64,000 nt of DNA from Microdochium bolleyi (taxonomy: Eukaryota; Ascomycota; Sordariomycetes; Xylariales; Microdochiaceae): assembly GCA_001566295.1 (NCBI GenBank), contig KQ964250.1:620001-684000 (forward strand), in the 5' to 3' direction. Positions 1 through 12,457 of this stretch are shown piece after piece. Position numbers and translations under genes: made by a program. Positions within the stretch are counted from its first letter, which is position 1. Each line of letters begins with the position of its first letter. Below the pieces are notes generated by a model. It was given only the letters and a program-made list of their open reading frames with translations, had not been told where the DNA came from and did no database searches.

Positions 1-447
1 GCAGTTGCAAGACTCTGGCGGACAGAAGGGGAAGGTCCCACTCAGGGCCCTCGAAAGTGGTTCCGGGCAGGGGTTGTCCACGTCCCCTTGTCAAGGTCAG
101 TCTAAGAGGGCCGATGTCGCAGCGATGAAGGAGTCGCGATTTGCACTTACACGCACGAAGTCGCAGCCGAGCGCGGAACACTCCAAAACAGATGGTGAGA
201 GTGTGAATGTCATTCTTTAGCTTGTAGCGTTAAAATTGAACAGTCGAATAAGCTTGGCAGTAATGGTGTTGACCCGCCTCGCCAGAGTGTAGAGAAGAGG
301 CAGGAAGAAAGAACCATGACAAAAACAATGGCAGCGCTATGCCTGCGGCGTCGCCTCAAGAAACAGAAACACGGGTTTCGGACTCGCATCCAGGAATCTT
401 AACTGTCGTTACAATATCCAAGACAAAACAAAAGTGGGACTCGCTCC
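1..447. other. Left edge, no gene seen
   Basis: Short open frames occur here (for example 5-220 on the plus strand), but none has a recognisable domain or coding-like composition. The stretch lies just 3' of the minus-strand gene that ends at 448, so part of it is probably that gene's 3' UTR. I see nothing else in it. Confidence 0.5.
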
Positions 448-1272
448 TCAGTGTGCCCTGAGAGAGACATCAACCTGAAAGGTGAACTCGCCCGCGCGAA
501 GAGACGGAGTGCTGAGTCGGTGACACTTGGGGCATTGGTTGACAGCTGAGTCGCGGATGCGCCAGCATGCGCATATCCACCTTCGTATGTCGGAGTGCTT
601 CGTCTCGAACAATGGCCCCGGCTTGTGAGCCCCGATGCGGATCCCACAAGGAATACAGAATCGCCGCGGGTATATTACGGGGCTGCTTGGGTGGTTGTCG
701 ATTCGCATCTGGAACGACTGCTTGCTCTTGAAGTCCTCCGGTGGTAGCCTTCTGGTGCAGGTATAGCACATCCAGTAGTCGTTCTCCTTCCCCTTTGTAC
801 CAGTGTGAGAATCGAGGGCGATCAGTTCGCCAATGAGTGAGGCGTCCGGATCTTCACTGCCTGCGAGCATGGGCCGGTCTGTTGCGGGGTCATGGCGAAG
901 CGGTATCGTCACCATTGGCATCGCCAGAGGTGAAGATGACCGACTGACGGAGCTGATGGAGGAGGGTAAGGAAGACGATCTCTGGCTGAGTTGGCGGTGC
1001 ATTGGGGTTGGGCTACATCCTTGATCGGAGAAAGCACGGTGGTCTGCGTCGCCCTCCGAGGCAGCAACGGAGTGGGATCGTTCTGGCACTCGTGTAGCGA
1101 GAGTGACCTCGAAGAAAGTGCCACGGGTGGTGCGGCTCGGGGTTGGTTGCGCATATGGTGATTCACGCTGCTTCGGAGACACGTGCCGCTGAGGGCCTGT
1201 CGTGCTAGCCAGGCGCGGGGAGAGGCCGCAAGTTTGCAATGGCCGCTTTCTCGAGGTTGTGCTGTGATCCAT
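448..1272 (-). CDS. Unidentified Cys-rich (zinc-ribbon-like) protein
   Basis: Single-exon frame of 274 residues. I start at the ATG at 1272, because the reading frame upstream of it (to 1407) looks like untranslated leader. The first two thirds are Ser/Pro/Arg-rich and probably disordered. The C-terminal third carries CxxC pairs at residues 169/172, 206/209 and 247/250 plus Cys 234/236, the spacing expected of a structural zinc-binding fold. The segment CYTCTRRLPPEDF resembles the Cys-rich region of many fungal F-box-associated hypothetical proteins (family resemblance from memory, not searched). No enzymatic motif is visible. It stands alone beside a 7.5 kb gene-poor stretch. Function unknown; the start codon is the least certain part. 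Confidence 0.6.
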   Translation of the reverse strand: MDHSTTSRKRPLQTCGLSPRLASTTGPQRHVSPKQRESPYAQPTPSRTTRGTFFEVTLATRVPERSHSVAASEGDADHRAFSDQGCSPTPMHRQLSQRSSSLPSSISSVSRSSSPLAMPMVTIPLRHDPATDRPMLAGSEDPDASLIGELIALDSHTGTKGKENDYWMCYTCTRRLPPEDFKSKQSFQMRIDNHPSSPVIYPRRFCIPCGIRIGAHKPGPLFETKHSDIRRWICACWRIRDSAVNQCPKCHRLSTPSLRAGEFTFQVDVSLRAH

Positions 1273-4200
1273 GATGGGTGTGAATGGCGACTGGTAAGAG
1301 CCAATAATGTGATAGAGAAGCTCTGCTCGCAGAGACATGAACGGTGCCGGAGTAATGCCCGAGAAGTATTTATGTGAGTGCTGCTGAACGGTGCCAGTTC
1401 TTCTCATATGTCTTTGATGAGGAGTTTGAAGATCCCTGGAGGAGTGGCTTGCTCAGCCCATGGAGCAAGGCGGGCTACTGGGGTCATCAGCCGAGAAGTA
1501 GATCCCGGCGAACTTTTTGTGATTTTGACTGCTATGACATGTTGACAGACCAAAGAGTCGCCTTATGAGTCGACTGCCTGCTGAGTATACGGTTTTGGAA
1601 CGGTGTTCGAAACTCGAGCATGGATACATGGACGAAGTCAAGGGTCCCTGGTCCAAGGAAAGAGTGACAAGTCGACCAAGTCAGATGTCAAGTCAAGATC
1701 CTGTCCAGCAAGGGTCGGGCTATGGGGTCTGGAGCATCACGACTATGCCCAGATGGGCTTGCTGATCGCCACAACGGTGCTGTGCTTTCAGTGCCGGCTC
1801 TTCCACACCTCTAGCACTCGGGGAGGATCCCTGCTGAAGCCCAGGGACCCAATATCATGCAGCCTGAGCTATGATGTGAGGAGCAGGAAGGATTCAATGT
1901 CATTTCACCATCCCCAGATGTAGATCTCGAGGCGTTGGCGGAACGGGCGGGCTCTGATTGGACCTCGACCACGCACGCCGTGCTTGGTGCGCCTTGGAGT
2001 GTCAGCCAGCCGCATGGCTGTGCCGCACACTCTGAAGATGCCGACAGAGCATTCATATCGAGCAGGGACTAGTTCGCCAAGTGCGGCTTTTCATGGTGCT
2101 AGAGATGGCGAGTAGAGCGCGATGCCTCTGCGGGCACGAGGAGGTCGTCGATACGGTGGTTGTCTGCCAGAAGGGGGAGCAACGTGCCGTGCCTGAGCCA
2201 GAGAAGCTGGTCAAGCACGACACCCCTGCCTGACGGCCAACCCGCGCTTGCTGAGCGAATGAGATTCGGGTAGCACGCTGGCGACGGACGGGCTCGGCAA
2301 GGGGTTGGTGATGTGGACCTCGCTATCGGCGGAGTAGATTTAATGGTGATCGGGCAGTGACATGCCAGAATCGAGCAGTGTCGGCCCTTGCCAGGTCTCG
2401 TCTCCAACGATCAACGGGCTGGAAAGGAACTCGTCGGGGAAGTTGCCCGCAAGCACCCAAGGTACACGCGCATGCAGAAATCCCTCCTCGAGCTCATCAT
2501 TCTTCTGCGCTGCTGGAGACGCCACTCGAAGCCAGGCCATGGCTGTCAAAAACAATGAACTGTTACCACCCCAGTGCACATCCGATCACCAAGCAACAGT
2601 CCGCCTCGAGGGGCCCAGAGTCGCCGTTGGCCCACATAACCGCGGCAGTTGATCGGCCTTGACCCTTCCCGCCACCTACCCTCACCATCCTCGCGAGGCC
2701 TCGCTCCCCGCTTGACTTGATGTGACGAGGTCGGGCCACGGCGGGGCTCAAGTCCTCACTGACCAGGTTCCCCTGTTGAGACTCAAGAATCGCCGCCCTT
2801 GCCCACCATCTTGCGTTAGATGAGTTCTTCGCGTAAGGCGGAAGCAACGGCCAAATACCATCGACCCTGGTCTTTCTCCAGGGGTTGTCGTCACTACCCC
2901 GAGAACGGTGTCCCGAACCAACGATCTCCCAGTCCGGTCCGAGGTAGTTCACGATGGTTTCCGAAAGCGGCACGATTCATGTGGTGCCATGCACAGCTTT
3001 CGGGCCTGACACGGGACTGCCTACCTGGCTCTCGAAGGACAATTCGACTGCTTCAGCGGCCAACAGGGCCAAGACAGGACCACCATCGTGGACCTTTCGT
3101 TAACAAGCACCAGTAGCACAAGGATGTCAGATCCTGGATGGTTGCGTCGTTCGCTACTCCTTACCATCTTGGGAAACACAATCGCTTGCCTTTCTACGCC
3201 TGCCTCAGCTCTCTTGCGGACTCCCGCTTCAATGCCGAGCAAGATCCTCAGACAGCTTATCTCCTGCCTACAGCTTGAGAGGAAACCCAACCTTCTCCAG
3301 CTTTTCATAATAATCGAGTATCTCTGTGCAGTGGCAGCTCTGACTTGCCCGAATCCATTGAGCAATGCAGGCTCTAGCAACATAGCGCGCTAGCCTCAAT
3401 GCACACATCTACCTCAGGTATCGGGAGGTGCTCCAGGACAGAGTTCTAAAAATTCTGAACGCTGCCAAGGTCACATAGCCAGGATGGCTCTGGAGGAGCT
3501 GACGACACAGTATCGAGCGACATCGAGGTGCCCCAACGTGACTGCCGCTTCATGCAGGCACACAGATAGTCCAACATGATCCAGCGGCTGCATGCGGCAC
3601 CATCGATGCCGGCTTGGTGCTCGGCCCCGAGTCTCTGTAGCGCGAGCTTCGATGATGTTGCGGAGTGGCTGGCCATACGGCTTCGAAACCCTGCTTCCCC
3701 ACGAATACCTGCATGGGCACCCGCAGGACCAACAAGTCATATGACCGCGAATCCCGGTCTCAGAGCTGGCCAAGTCAGACGCTGCCTTGGCTGACTACAC
3801 GTACCGACTGAAGCAGAATATTGCCAGTGCTGAACCACTCGGGGCGTATCTGCACATGCACTCACTCGTCACAAATGGAATATGTATGCCGCCGTGACTG
3901 CAATGTAGGTTTCAACCAGAAGATCAGGGGTTCGTGGCAAAACAACAGTGCATCGTTGCCTCATGAATGGAAGATCGACACACACAGAGCCATGGGAGTC
4001 CGTGCAAGGATGGATGCGAGCACGATTCATGCCCGAACCCTGTTGTCGCAAAATCACGTACGCCGAGTACTAAAAGGTGCTCAATGGTGGTTTTGACCGC
4101 ACCCATATTTCCTTTCTTGGCCGCAACGGGAACTTTTCCCACTTTTGCATGCTCGAGGACTGACTGCTCATGCAGGAGGCAGGGGGTCGACGAGAAACTT

Positions 4201-7200
4201 CCCGATATGCAACATCGCTGCGGACCGCACTCAAGGGTCGATGGCACGATAAGAAAACCCGAGACAGCAGGGGCCGTGCCGAGCCCTTTGGCGAACTGAC
4301 CAGGATCGCTCGGAATCAAAGCCGGCCTTGACATAGCAAACTTCTCTGTACCCTAGCAGGGGCTGGCTGCATGGTTATGGACCAACATCCTCCACTGCAG
4401 ACTACCTTGTCAAAGTCCTGCTCGAAGCAAGCAAGGAAGGAGAATCTCGCCAAATAGCTCTGCATGTCCCCACTGCGCGTCCTCATGGGGCCTCTGACGC
4501 AGAGAAAAGACGGAGTTTCTTCTCGTCACATCCTGTTTGGGCGATTACCTTTCAGTCCCGATCCACCTGACACGACCCGCTCGTTCGATCCGAGGACGCC
4601 GCAAAAGGAGTTCGGCATGCATGGGAGCACATTCGCCAACTGTTCCTCGGCATGACCTGGAGTCGGTCTACATCCCACTCACATCCACTCCTCGTCGTGT
4701 TCCCTAGTCCCTGAGATCTTCGACGAGCCGGTGGCATCGATTCCAGACACCTGAACGAACCACGCAACTACGCCGTTGGACAGACACGTGGTCTCTCGCC
4801 AGTTTCAATTATCATGATTACAAATAAAAGGGGAGGTAGTTGTCTGCTGCTTCTTGCTTCTTTTCATCTTCGAAATTCGGCCCAGCAAAAGAAGAGAAGT
4901 GAACAAGAGAGCGTGAAGTGTTGAGCCTTGACAAGAAGGAACCGCTGCAGTCATGCGGTCGATATTTCTCAGCTCGCGTTATAGATTAAGCTAGACCGGT
5001 GAGGCCAACCAGCAGATCATGACTTCAGGCCTGATCGGTCACATGCACTGTGGTATTGGTCGGTCAACACGTGGGATTGTGACACCAGAAAAAGTGGTCT
5101 GATTTCGAGGAGACAATGGTTGCGGGCTGTTCTTGAGATGCTTGCCCATACTCCAGCCTCGACATTCGGGAAAGTCGAGCCGCATAGATTCCAGATTGAT
5201 GACGAAGTCTCGATCCGTGGCGCGAGCTAGTTCGCCACAAGACCGATTTGCGATCGGAATCCCCCATGGCCCCATGTTGTGCATCGAAGGGTGGACGGAA
5301 CTTGCCGACTTCTCTTGTCGGGGGTGGGAGAGACCAGTCCGTACTGGGCATCGTACATGAGGCAAGGGACTCGGATTTATTCTGCAAAGATCCGAGTCAT
5401 CGGGTTGGGAAAAGAACGGAAGCAGGCTAATTTTCATGATGTGTATTCCTCACAGCTCTTCGGTTTTAGTATGCTTACACTGGTGTCGTGGTGATCTGCG
5501 GCTTCCAGAACTTAGTCCATCTGGAATGATGTCACTTGACAGACTGGTAGATACGATATCCAAGCTTGAATGGTCCACTCGCCAACTCGTATATACCTAG
5601 CGATTACAACACTTAGCAAGTGTATATCCAGAGGTTGATCCCATTGGTCCATTGAACGATTTGAAAAAGGCGATGGATGACTCGGTGTCCGACTAGCACG
5701 CTCTCGAAATACATATGCTGGTAAAGGTCAAGATGCCAAGAGTTAAGTTGTTAAGAGGTTCAAAGGCTGGACAGTCCAAACACCAGCCCAACATAGCGAA
5801 TTGCAAGGTCTTGCATACTTCGGCTACGTTATTATCTAATACGACCGAATCTTCTCATCTAGGACCAGGGGAGGGCCTCGTTTGTAGTCGCTTCAATACA
5901 ACCAGGTGTTGCGTACAGTCTCGCCAGCACTTTCAGAACGGCTCAAAACTGCCTGACAACTAAGCGATCTGCACCAACTGTCCATCATAATGCACCCATT
6001 GCTGACTGTCTGATTTATTCAGCTCGTAGAGAGTCTCATGCAGATATAAAAGCAATTGTGATCAGGAATCCCTGCCGCAACATTTGTCCTTTGTAATCTG
6101 TGGCTCACTGTTTGGGGGGTTGGACTCGCTGCAAAAGCCTGTTCGCTCATTCAGCCCGCTCTTCTGTGTTTATACTCGGAGAAACACATGAGTACCGACT
6201 CTACCTCAATCAGAACGAGGTTCCTTTCTCCTCTCTAGCAGCTCAGGCTCGTTTTCTTTGTGGGTCCTGTGAGACTTACATGGAAGGCTAACCACTTTGA
6301 GATTCATAGAATACACTTTCAGCAGATAGGGCAGTAGAACATACAAGAGCTGTCAAAGTCAATCTGAATGATATTGTCTCTTCCAAGCAAGTGTGTCCTC
6401 TCTTCGATCCGTGTTTCCGCTACCGCAGTTGTTGTCCTCGTCGTGCTCTCCACCCCCTTCTCTAGTCTACTCGGCCATGAGACCGCACTCTGCCGCGACT
6501 CACGTCAACCCTTTCGTTGAGACGATAAATTCAACATGATTGTATAACAGTCATGCGAATGCTAGCTCGCTCAACGCCCGGAACGCTTCCTCCTACTGTC
6601 GAATATTGTCGTATGCCACAGGAGATGGCTGTAGGCGACTTGCGGCGCATAACTCAAGTCAGTTTCCCGGGCTCTTCCTGCTCTGAATCCGCGTTTTCCT
6701 CGCCTCGCTACCAAATAGCCTTAGTTGTAGCCAGTGCGGCTCCGGCCTCGGGTGTAAGTGGGCGTCGTAGTGGTCTCGCCTCCAGTAGAGCCCGTGTCAG
6801 GGGCAGGCTGGTCGTTTCCGGACTCAGGCATCTTGTTTGCAACTGATCAGAATGTCGAGGCGTGAGTGATGTGTGGGCGTGGAGTGCTTGGTTGTTTCCG
6901 TGAGGTGTGTGAGTTTCGGTACGTCCAAGGTAAGATATCCAGAGTTCAGCGGCAGCCTACTTGTTGCTTGGGAACTTGTTGAGATGTTGTGTGCAGTGTT
7001 GAAGGTGCCTGGTAAAAGTTCAGAACACCTCAACATGACGGCTCCCGGTGTCTTTATATCTGTTTTCCTCAATGTCAGTCCCGCCCTTTTCGTTCTGATC
7101 CTTCAAGTTGGCTTGGAAATAGCATTTTCGTGAAGGAAGTGACGATTCCAAATCAACTTTTTTGGTCGTCGGGTGGATACGTACGCAGCCTTCAGAACAG

Positions 7201-8833
7201 GACCGGCGAGTCAGAGCGCCGGTAGCTTCCATTGTACTCAGGCGTGGAAAGAGCCATCTGGCCAATCCGGTGCCTTATTCAGACGTGCAGATACTGACGA
7301 GGCTGATGGCGTGTGCCTCGCGCGACTCCCATTGTGCACTCTGTACTTTGCGGCTGGGGTGTCGATTGCGTCACGTACGAGACCGATAGGTCGCGTGGTC
7401 CAAGTTGAGGATATCGCGGTGGAGATTGCCAGGAAGGTGGAGGTCAGAGCGAGGTTGCTTAGTCCCACCAATCAGTAAGCCATCTTCCGTATTCGCCACT
7501 AGAATAGAACCGTCTAAGTCCTGCGGCTCCTTCTCAGACCGAATTAGTGGTTCTAGAGTCTTAGTGTATGGGCAACTGTGATCTGTGTTGACATCGGATC
7601 GTCTTCCCGACCCGAACCCATGCCAGTCGGATTTATGATCCCACTTGGTGTTAGAGACGTACGGGCGTATGTCATCCACAGCGATTCTGATGACTATTGT
7701 CAGTCCAATCACAGGTCAAGTCACACTTCTGAAATCCCGATATAGAAATTGGCTTCCGACGTGCTGGGAAACTGGTCAGATGCAGATAGACTGTCTAAAC
7801 CCTGCGCGCGTCTAGAAACTTGGCATCTGATCTGGCCACGGGGCAATTGCCTCGGACGAGCTTTTGAGATGCGAGAAGTGTTGTTCGACCCTCGCCTGGC
7901 TGTCTTTATTGATAGCATATGCCGTTACCAATGATGAGATTGGCCAGCTCCTCTTGACGAGCTCCGGCAGTTGTGACCAATGAAAAGTTATACTTATTTG
8001 GTGAATACTCGTCGACATACCCTATCATGTGCCTTGGTTGCAGGTACAATTGACAGGATGAAGGTGCCCGTCAGACGTGTAGCTATTTTCAGACAAATGC
8101 AAGAAGCCACAGAGCAAGGATCCTTGCAGAGGTCTCCGGTCAAAGCTGGGCTTACTTGTTCCTTCGGATGGTCTAGGCCATCACCTGGCCATGCCTAAGT
8201 TGGTCCCCAGTTGCTACTCTCGGATTTTCATCCTCATTCAGGACGAGATTCCTAGAATTGCATCACGAAGTTGGCGAGAAACGGTGATTTGTTCAACGTG
8301 TAAGCTAGAGCCAGTTCCCACCCAAGCTATTAATAGCCTAATTGGTTCGGGACGTGTTCCACTTTAGTCGTCTGTTCTGAGGGTTGTCTGTGATTGGCCA
8401 GTTGACACCCAAGCAGCTGGGGTCCTGGGGTGTTGCCTTATCGGGAAGTCGTCCGTTGACTCATTTGCCGCGCGAGGTGTCTCAAGACAATCGGTTTCCA
8501 ATGCGAAGTTGGCATTGATAGAAATCAGTGTATCGTCTGAAGGTAGCCTCCGGGATAGAACGCCGGCACCATTTCTCTTGTTCGAGGTCAGGCTCACAAC
8601 CGTTTCCGACGTAGCCCGGCAATGTGGGATCGGCAATTGAGCCTCAACAAGTCGCCCAGAACATATTTGTAAGGGTTGCAGCAATCCAGCCCGACGTTCC
8701 ACGAATTCTCCTATTCCAACACAAAACCAGTCAACCGAATAAGGTACCGCGAAAGCAAGCTATAATTCCGTTGTGTGATTCGCCCTACGCAGAATGAAGA
8801 ATCGGAGGCTCGTTCGCCAACGTCAGATCCCAA
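1273..8833. other. 7.5 kb gene-poor region
   Basis: No intact gene could be assembled here on either strand. Frames are short and interrupted. Two minus-strand stretches (roughly 2100-3383 and 7238-7712) read somewhat like protein but lack recognisable motifs and consistent splice sites, so they may be relics of decayed genes or chance frames. The segment around 5500-6500 looks more AT-rich than its flanks. No terminal repeats, transposase or reverse-transcriptase motifs, or tRNA were seen. Confidence 0.5.
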
Positions 8834-11800
8834 TCAGTAGGCACCTTTTCTCAACTCCCACTTCGGCACCGGGGCATTCTTGATCTTGTCAAAGCTCGTG
8901 GCGGTCATCATGCCGACCTCCAGCTCCAGGCCTTCAACCTTAGCACCCCCTTTCTCCAGCGCCCACACGGAGACGCCAACGTAGTTTTTGCCGTTGAAGT
9001 CGAGAATACCTTGGGGTACAGGGAACCTCGTCTGCGGACCAATGTTGGACACCACGGTGCCAAACTGGTAGCCATTGACAAACAACTGCGCACGATACGC
9101 TTTTGTACCTGCGGCCGTGCTGTTGGCAAAAGTGAACGAAAGTGGAATATCGTAGCCTTTGGGTAGGTCGAGGTCAAACGAGGTCGAATAGAACGTGATG
9201 CCAGGTTTTTCGATGCCTTCAGTGGGGCCTCTGCTATTGGCCCAGTCCTTGGTCGGTGGAGCAGGCAAGTGGTAGCCATGCCTCTCGACCCAGAGGCCAC
9301 CCTCGTTCAGGGGACCGCGGACTTTGTCGAGGTAGTTTTCGCCCCCGAGGTTGCCAGTCAGCTTCCAGCTAATATCTGACTTTGTGTGCCCAGATAGATC
9401 GTAGTCAATGATGCCTCGTGGCCGCTTCTGTCTGTCCTCGGGTATGACATAGTTGCCGTCCAGACCCATGTTGTCTACCACGACCGTGAAAGTATATCTC
9501 TTGCCGTTCTCCAATCTTGATGGCAGTGTGTACTTGCTGGTGTAGTTGTATGATTCCCACGTGCTTCCTCCGAGGTACGAGCCGACGAACTCGTCATTGA
9601 GCCAAACTGTGGAGCCGAAGGCCATCCCCCCTTGCGTATAGATCGAGAAGTCCTTCTCCTGGCTATTGGCAGTAAATTCCCCACGGAAGATCAGGGTCCG
9701 CGTGTGGTAGCCGTAGTCGCCGCCATACAAACTCGTTGGCGTTCGTAGCGGGTGGGCAATATTGTAGGTCTTCTTAAGATCGGCACGAGTCCAGGCCGCG
9801 TCAGAGTATGACGAAGACAGCTCTGGCAGCGTATCGATCTTCTTCCACTTGAGCTTGCCAAGCTTCGGTACCTGCATCTTGGGCGCTGCGAAGGCAACTT
9901 TTGCTGTAACGACCCCATTCTTGTCTTGCTTGAACTTCAAGGACTTGCCATTGAACTTGAGCATCTTGAGGCTTGATGGTGCGCCGCCGATGACCTCCAA
10001 TGTTGTAGTCGAGTTTAAATCGCCCACGAAATTCAGGCTCTTGCTGCTGACTTCGACTGTGCGGATCAAGTACCCAGCTTTGACAATGACTTCTGATAAG
10101 CCAATCTGTTTGGCGACTGGTGGCACATAGAAGTTGTATGCCTCATTGCGGTCTGCAGGGGCTGATTAGCTTGCTTGGGTCTGTGAAACATGTTCAAGCC
10201 TGATAACGTGGACTCACTCAACATGTACACCGTGAGAGTCCCGATCCTAACCACTTTTCGCTCCGACGTGACAGCCCAATTGGCCACGACGTAACCACCC
10301 TTTGACTCTATCTTGACTCCAGAACCCGACAGGAGCTCACATTGGCTTGGAGTGTGACCCTCGACTGCGAGCTCGTGCACCTCATTCGGCCCACCATAGA
10401 CTACAAGGACAGTCTTATCGCCATATTTCTTCCTATTGAAGAGGTTAACTCGGGCAATTTCGGGAGGGCTCGGAATCAATCAGATATGGCCTTGAAGAAC
10501 TGACCAAGTGAAGACTTCAGCCGTTGAGTACACCAGATTGTGGTCACCGACTGGATAGTCGCTCAGGTGAATCTTCGAGTCTCGCCGGGTCAAGGAGAGG
10601 CTATCACTCATTTGTGGGACACTAAGCTCGCCATATTTGGCTGTCTTGACCTTGAGCTTATATGCGACTGTCTGGGTCGAGTTGTACTGGGTATGCCTGC
10701 GGGGAGTTTGACAACAACGTCAGCAGTGGTCAGGCATGTCTATGTGAAGATTGAAGTACCTTGAGATGTAAAACTTCGTGGTTTTAGTCATGCCTGGCGT
10801 GACAGTGATGGCCGGGTTGTTTGTCCAGTCGAGAGATGAGTTGAAGCGATCCGCAACGAGGTATGCTGGCGACACGTGGAAGAAATTGGCTTGCAGCTTC
10901 ATCTCGCTGTACTTCTCTCGCCAGACTAGACGCTCCTCGGTGATAGGGGACCCATAGTCATAGGAAGTGTAGCCTTGTCACCAATGTTAATATGTCGCTG
11001 TTGGTATGGATGGGAGAGTCAACTCACCCTCGGCGTGACCAAGGTTACCCCAGTTGGTGCCGCCAAATGTCTAGAAGCTCTCGATCCCATCAGCTGATGT
11101 GAAACTGGTTCGTAGAGTCGAGACGAGTTGTTTTGGATCTTACCATGTAGATGTTAAAAATTGTGGCTCCAACTGCGTAGTTGTTCTTGTACACGACTCT
11201 CTCAAATTCATGGTTCGTGAGAATAGCGCACGCCTCAAAGCCCTTGCCACCTGGAGGCTGGAAGCCGCCACCTTGGAACTGTTTTCCCGGGAAGAATGTC
11301 AGCTTTTTTTTTTTTTGTACTCAGATTCCGTGTTCATCAAGCAGCCACATACCTCAAGCAGAGCATACGGCGAGTCTGGCGCCAGTTTGTTGTTCTTCGC
11401 GAGCCAATCCGTCGCGAGAGGAGTAGGCCATATGTCCGGACGCGTACAGTCGAAGCCGACCGGGTATGAGTCGTGGCCGTAGATGTCGACATTTGCCGGA
11501 GTCGAGGTCGTGATGTATCCGTTCATGTGGGCCTCGTTGTTGATGGATGGCACGACGATGCCGGCGTCCTCGAATTGCTTCTTGACATTCTCCCAGTACT
11601 CATAGTCAGGAGCGTTGTAACCCTTGACGAAGCTTTGATACTCGTTCTCAGGCTGGTAGAGGATTACCGGTCCGCCCTTAGTGATCTGGTTCTCTGCTAT
11701 GATGCGCCCGATGTTTGCCGAGTAGCTAGCATAATGCTATCAGTGCAGCCCAGTGCATTGTCGACCCTCAGCAAACGACTTACTTGGCTGTGGCTTCGAG

Positions 11801-12457
11801 GTATGCGGCATCATTCGTCCTGAGCCGGCCCTGCACACGCTGGACCCAGCCTGGATAACCTCCGCCAGATACCTCCGCGTTGATGTAGGGGCCAGGCCGC
11901 TAGTTTGAGCAGCATCAGTAAGGCCTCGCACGGCTCGGTCTGAGGCACTCACAGCGATGAGATACAGACCGGCTTCTTTTGCAGCATCGAAGAGCGGCTG
12001 CAGGTCGAATATCCCGTCCGCTCGGAACTCGCCCTGCTTGCCCTCGAGCAGATGCCAGTCGACATAGAAGGAAACGCAAGTGTAACCGAGCGCCTTGATC
12101 TTCTGAAGAACATCTAACCACAAGCTAGGGACAGGCAGTCTAAAAAATGCCGTCGTCAGCATGACGCTCCGCGTTTCGAGCCAGTCAGTGAGTACCTGAA
12201 TGGGTGGAATTCGGCACTGAAAATCATCAGGCGTTCGCCATTGATCATCAGGCTTTTGTCATCCCAAGTGACCTATCTCGGTCAGAAAATGTGCAAAGGA
12301 TTTCATAGGCCATCTCAGTAACAGAGAAACGGTCACTCACAATGTCTTGTTGCCTCTTGCTATGGGCGTTGCTTCTGGAGTCGACGTTGAGGATCTGCGC
12401 GCTGCTCAGCCACGACAGGCCGAGCAGGGGAATTACACCAATCTTCGAGAATAACAT
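8834..12457 (-). CDS. lacA: Secreted beta-galactosidase, GH35
   Basis: Extracellular hydrolase releasing terminal beta-galactose from lactose-like sugars and plant wall galactans. Eleven exons: 12341-12457, 12196-12272, 11953-12139, 11784-11899, 11353-11725, 11144-11278, 11028-11070, 10760-10973, 10505-10696, 10218-10432 and 8834-10152. All junctions are GT-AG and the sum is 2988 bases (995 residues), the usual fungal LacA length of about 1000. Residues 1-20 form a signal peptide. The TIM barrel carries the acid/base in PENEY (Glu194 after Asn193) and the likely nucleophile in LLEFQGG (Glu290), a separation close to characterised fungal enzymes; assigning these residues rests on that family. 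C-terminal jelly-roll domains follow. The ninth intron (10433-10504) uses donor GTCAGT, and its acceptor restores the conserved Trp-Lys-Lys-Tyr. A run of 13 T (11304-11316) lies in the fifth intron. Probably induced by galactosides. Confidence 0.95.

Noticed and set aside
10433..10504. Apparent frame break in lacA between exons 9 and 10
   Set aside because: At first no GT-AG pair seemed to keep the frame. Using the acceptor at AATAG (10433-10434) restores the conserved Trp-Lys-Lys-Tyr and an in-frame 995-residue protein, so the gene is intact.
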